This document shows positions 13,974 through 14,866 of a stretch of DNA of 14,866 nucleotides, one piece after another. The position numbers and the translations under genes were made by a program. Below the pieces are notes generated by a model. It worked only from the letters and a program-made list of their open reading frames with translations. It did no database searches and was not told the DNA's origin. The DNA is from PNKC01 sp038323265 (lineage in GTDB: Bacteria; Chloroflexota; Dehalococcoidia; Tepidiformales; Tepidiformaceae), in contig JBBQGT010000082.1 in the NCBI GenBank assembly GCA_038323265.1, forward strand, positions 1 to 14,866, in the 5' to 3' direction. Position 1 is the stretch's first letter; every line of letters begins with the position of its first letter.

Positions 13974-14866
13974 ATGTCGCCACGATTTGGCGAGTTTGGC
14001 GGGCGGTACATCCCCGAGACGCTGGTCGGCGCGCACGAGGAGTTGGAAGCTGCGTACATCGAGGCGCGCAACGATCCGGCTTTTCAGGCCGAACTGGACG
14101 ACCTGAACAAGCACTACGTGGGCCGCCCCACGCCGCTCTACTTCGCCGAACGGCTAACCAGGGAGTGTGGCGGCGCGCGCATCTGGCTGAAGCGCGAAGA
14201 CCTCGCGCACACCGGCGCACATAAGATTAACAACGCCCTCGGCCAGGCGCTGCTGGCAAAGCGGCTGGGCAAGCCGCGCATCATCGCCGAGACAGGCGCG
14301 GGCCAGCATGGAGTAGCCACGGCGACGGTCTGCGCCATGATGGACCTCGAATGCGCGGTCTACATGGGCACCGAAGACATCCAACGCCAGTCGCTGAACG
14401 TCTTTCGCATGAAGATCCTGGGCGCCACCGTGGTGCCGGTGGATAGCGGCAGCAAGACGCTCAAGGATGCGATCAACGAGGCGATGCGAGACTGGGTAAC
14501 GAACGTCGCCACCACTCACTATTTGATCGGGTCGGCAATCGGCCCGCACCCCTTTCCGACGATCGTTCGCGACTTCCAGTCGGTCATCGGAAAGGAGGCG
14601 CGCGTCCAGATGCTGGAGCAGGCGGGCAAGCTCCCAGACACCGCGATCGCCTGCGTGGGCGGCGGCAGCAACGCAATCGGGCTGTTCCACCCGTTCATCA
14701 ATGACCCGGTGCGGCTGATCGGCGTCGAAGCGGGCGGTGACGGCGTTGGGACAGGAAAGCATTCTGCGACGCTCGTCGCGGGGCGGCCGGGCGTACTGCA
14801 CGGCACGCGCACGTACCTCCTGCAGGACGCCGCCGGGCCGATCATGGAGACGCACAGCATCTCGGC
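13974..14866 (+). CDS. trpB: Tryptophan synthase beta chain, TrpB1 class, 3' end beyond window
   Basis: The first 297 codons of a classical TrpB, which condenses indole delivered by TrpA with serine. The N-terminus FGEFGGRYIPETL, the PLP lysine K84 in HTGAHKINNA, the catalytic E106 in ETGAGQHG, RQSLNVFRMKILGATVVPV and the phosphate loop GGGSN (229-233) are those of the TrpB1 class that pairs with TrpA. The frame is open to the right edge. ATG at 13974 gives a standard N-terminus. An in-frame TTG at 13956 has AGGGG 6 nt upstream and would overlap trpF, so it is a serious alternative adding six residues. trpA is expected next but is not in view. Confidence 0.96.
   Translation, partial: MSPRFGEFGGRYIPETLVGAHEELEAAYIEARNDPAFQAELDDLNKHYVGRPTPLYFAERLTRECGGARIWLKREDLAHTGAHKINNALGQALLAKRLGKPRIIAETGAGQHGVATATVCAMMDLECAVYMGTEDIQRQSLNVFRMKILGATVVPVDSGSKTLKDAINEAMRDWVTNVATTHYLIGSAIGPHPFPTIVRDFQSVIGKEARVQMLEQAGKLPDTAIACVGGGSNAIGLFHPFINDPVRLIGVEAGGDGVGTGKHSATLVAGRPGVLHGTRTYLLQDAAGPIMETHSIS

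Noticed and set aside
14154..14855. Open frame of about 233 codons opposite trpB1
   Set aside because: Antisense to a clear TrpB with all catalytic motifs; the translation has no recognisable domain.

Overview
The window is GC-rich bacterial chromosome with dense coding. The style suggests a Chloroflexota bacterium, possibly of the Dehalococcoidia/SAR202 side. That placement is an inference from gene content (a Trp T-box leader, a trpB2-type gene heading a trp cluster, a very large FtsX-type permease) and is not proven by any single marker here.

Left part (1-2907, minus strand): one very long FtsX/MacB-type ABC transporter permease, open to the left edge. It is divergent from everything else. 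Positions 2908-3513 form the divergent intergenic region. It holds a plus-strand promoter candidate and a full T-box riboswitch: a stem I with a UGG (Trp) specifier, a stem III hairpin, the conserved T-box sequence with a UGGC bulge, and an intrinsic terminator competing with the antiterminator.

Right part (3514-14866, plus strand): a single long tryptophan operon. In order it encodes TrpB2; a CADD/TenA-like diiron enzyme; a four-helix-bundle protein; tryptophanyl-tRNA synthetase (TrpS); TrpE; a degenerate Nudix protein; a degenerate Nudix domain fused to a carboxymuconolactone-decarboxylase (CMD) domain; a HAD hydrolase; a 110-aa protein of unknown function; TrpG; TrpD; TrpC; TrpF; and TrpB1 (cut by the right edge). 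From the CADD-like gene to trpF every junction is a short overlap (1-8 nt), so the extra genes look like real members of the transcription and translation unit.

How it works together: uncharged tRNA-Trp should read the leader, stabilise the antiterminator and switch on both the Trp pathway (TrpE/G chorismate to anthranilate, then TrpD, TrpF, TrpC, TrpB) and the charging enzyme TrpS. trpA is not in the window and would be expected just to the right. The unusual part is the accessory set: a putative p-aminobenzoate-forming CADD-like enzyme, a four-helix-bundle protein, and a four-gene block (Nudix-like, Nudix-CMD, HAD, unknown) lying between trpE and trpG, whose products normally form one complex. 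This block is the best candidate for undescribed biology here. No tRNA or rRNA genes, CRISPR arrays, insertion sequences or phage genes were seen.
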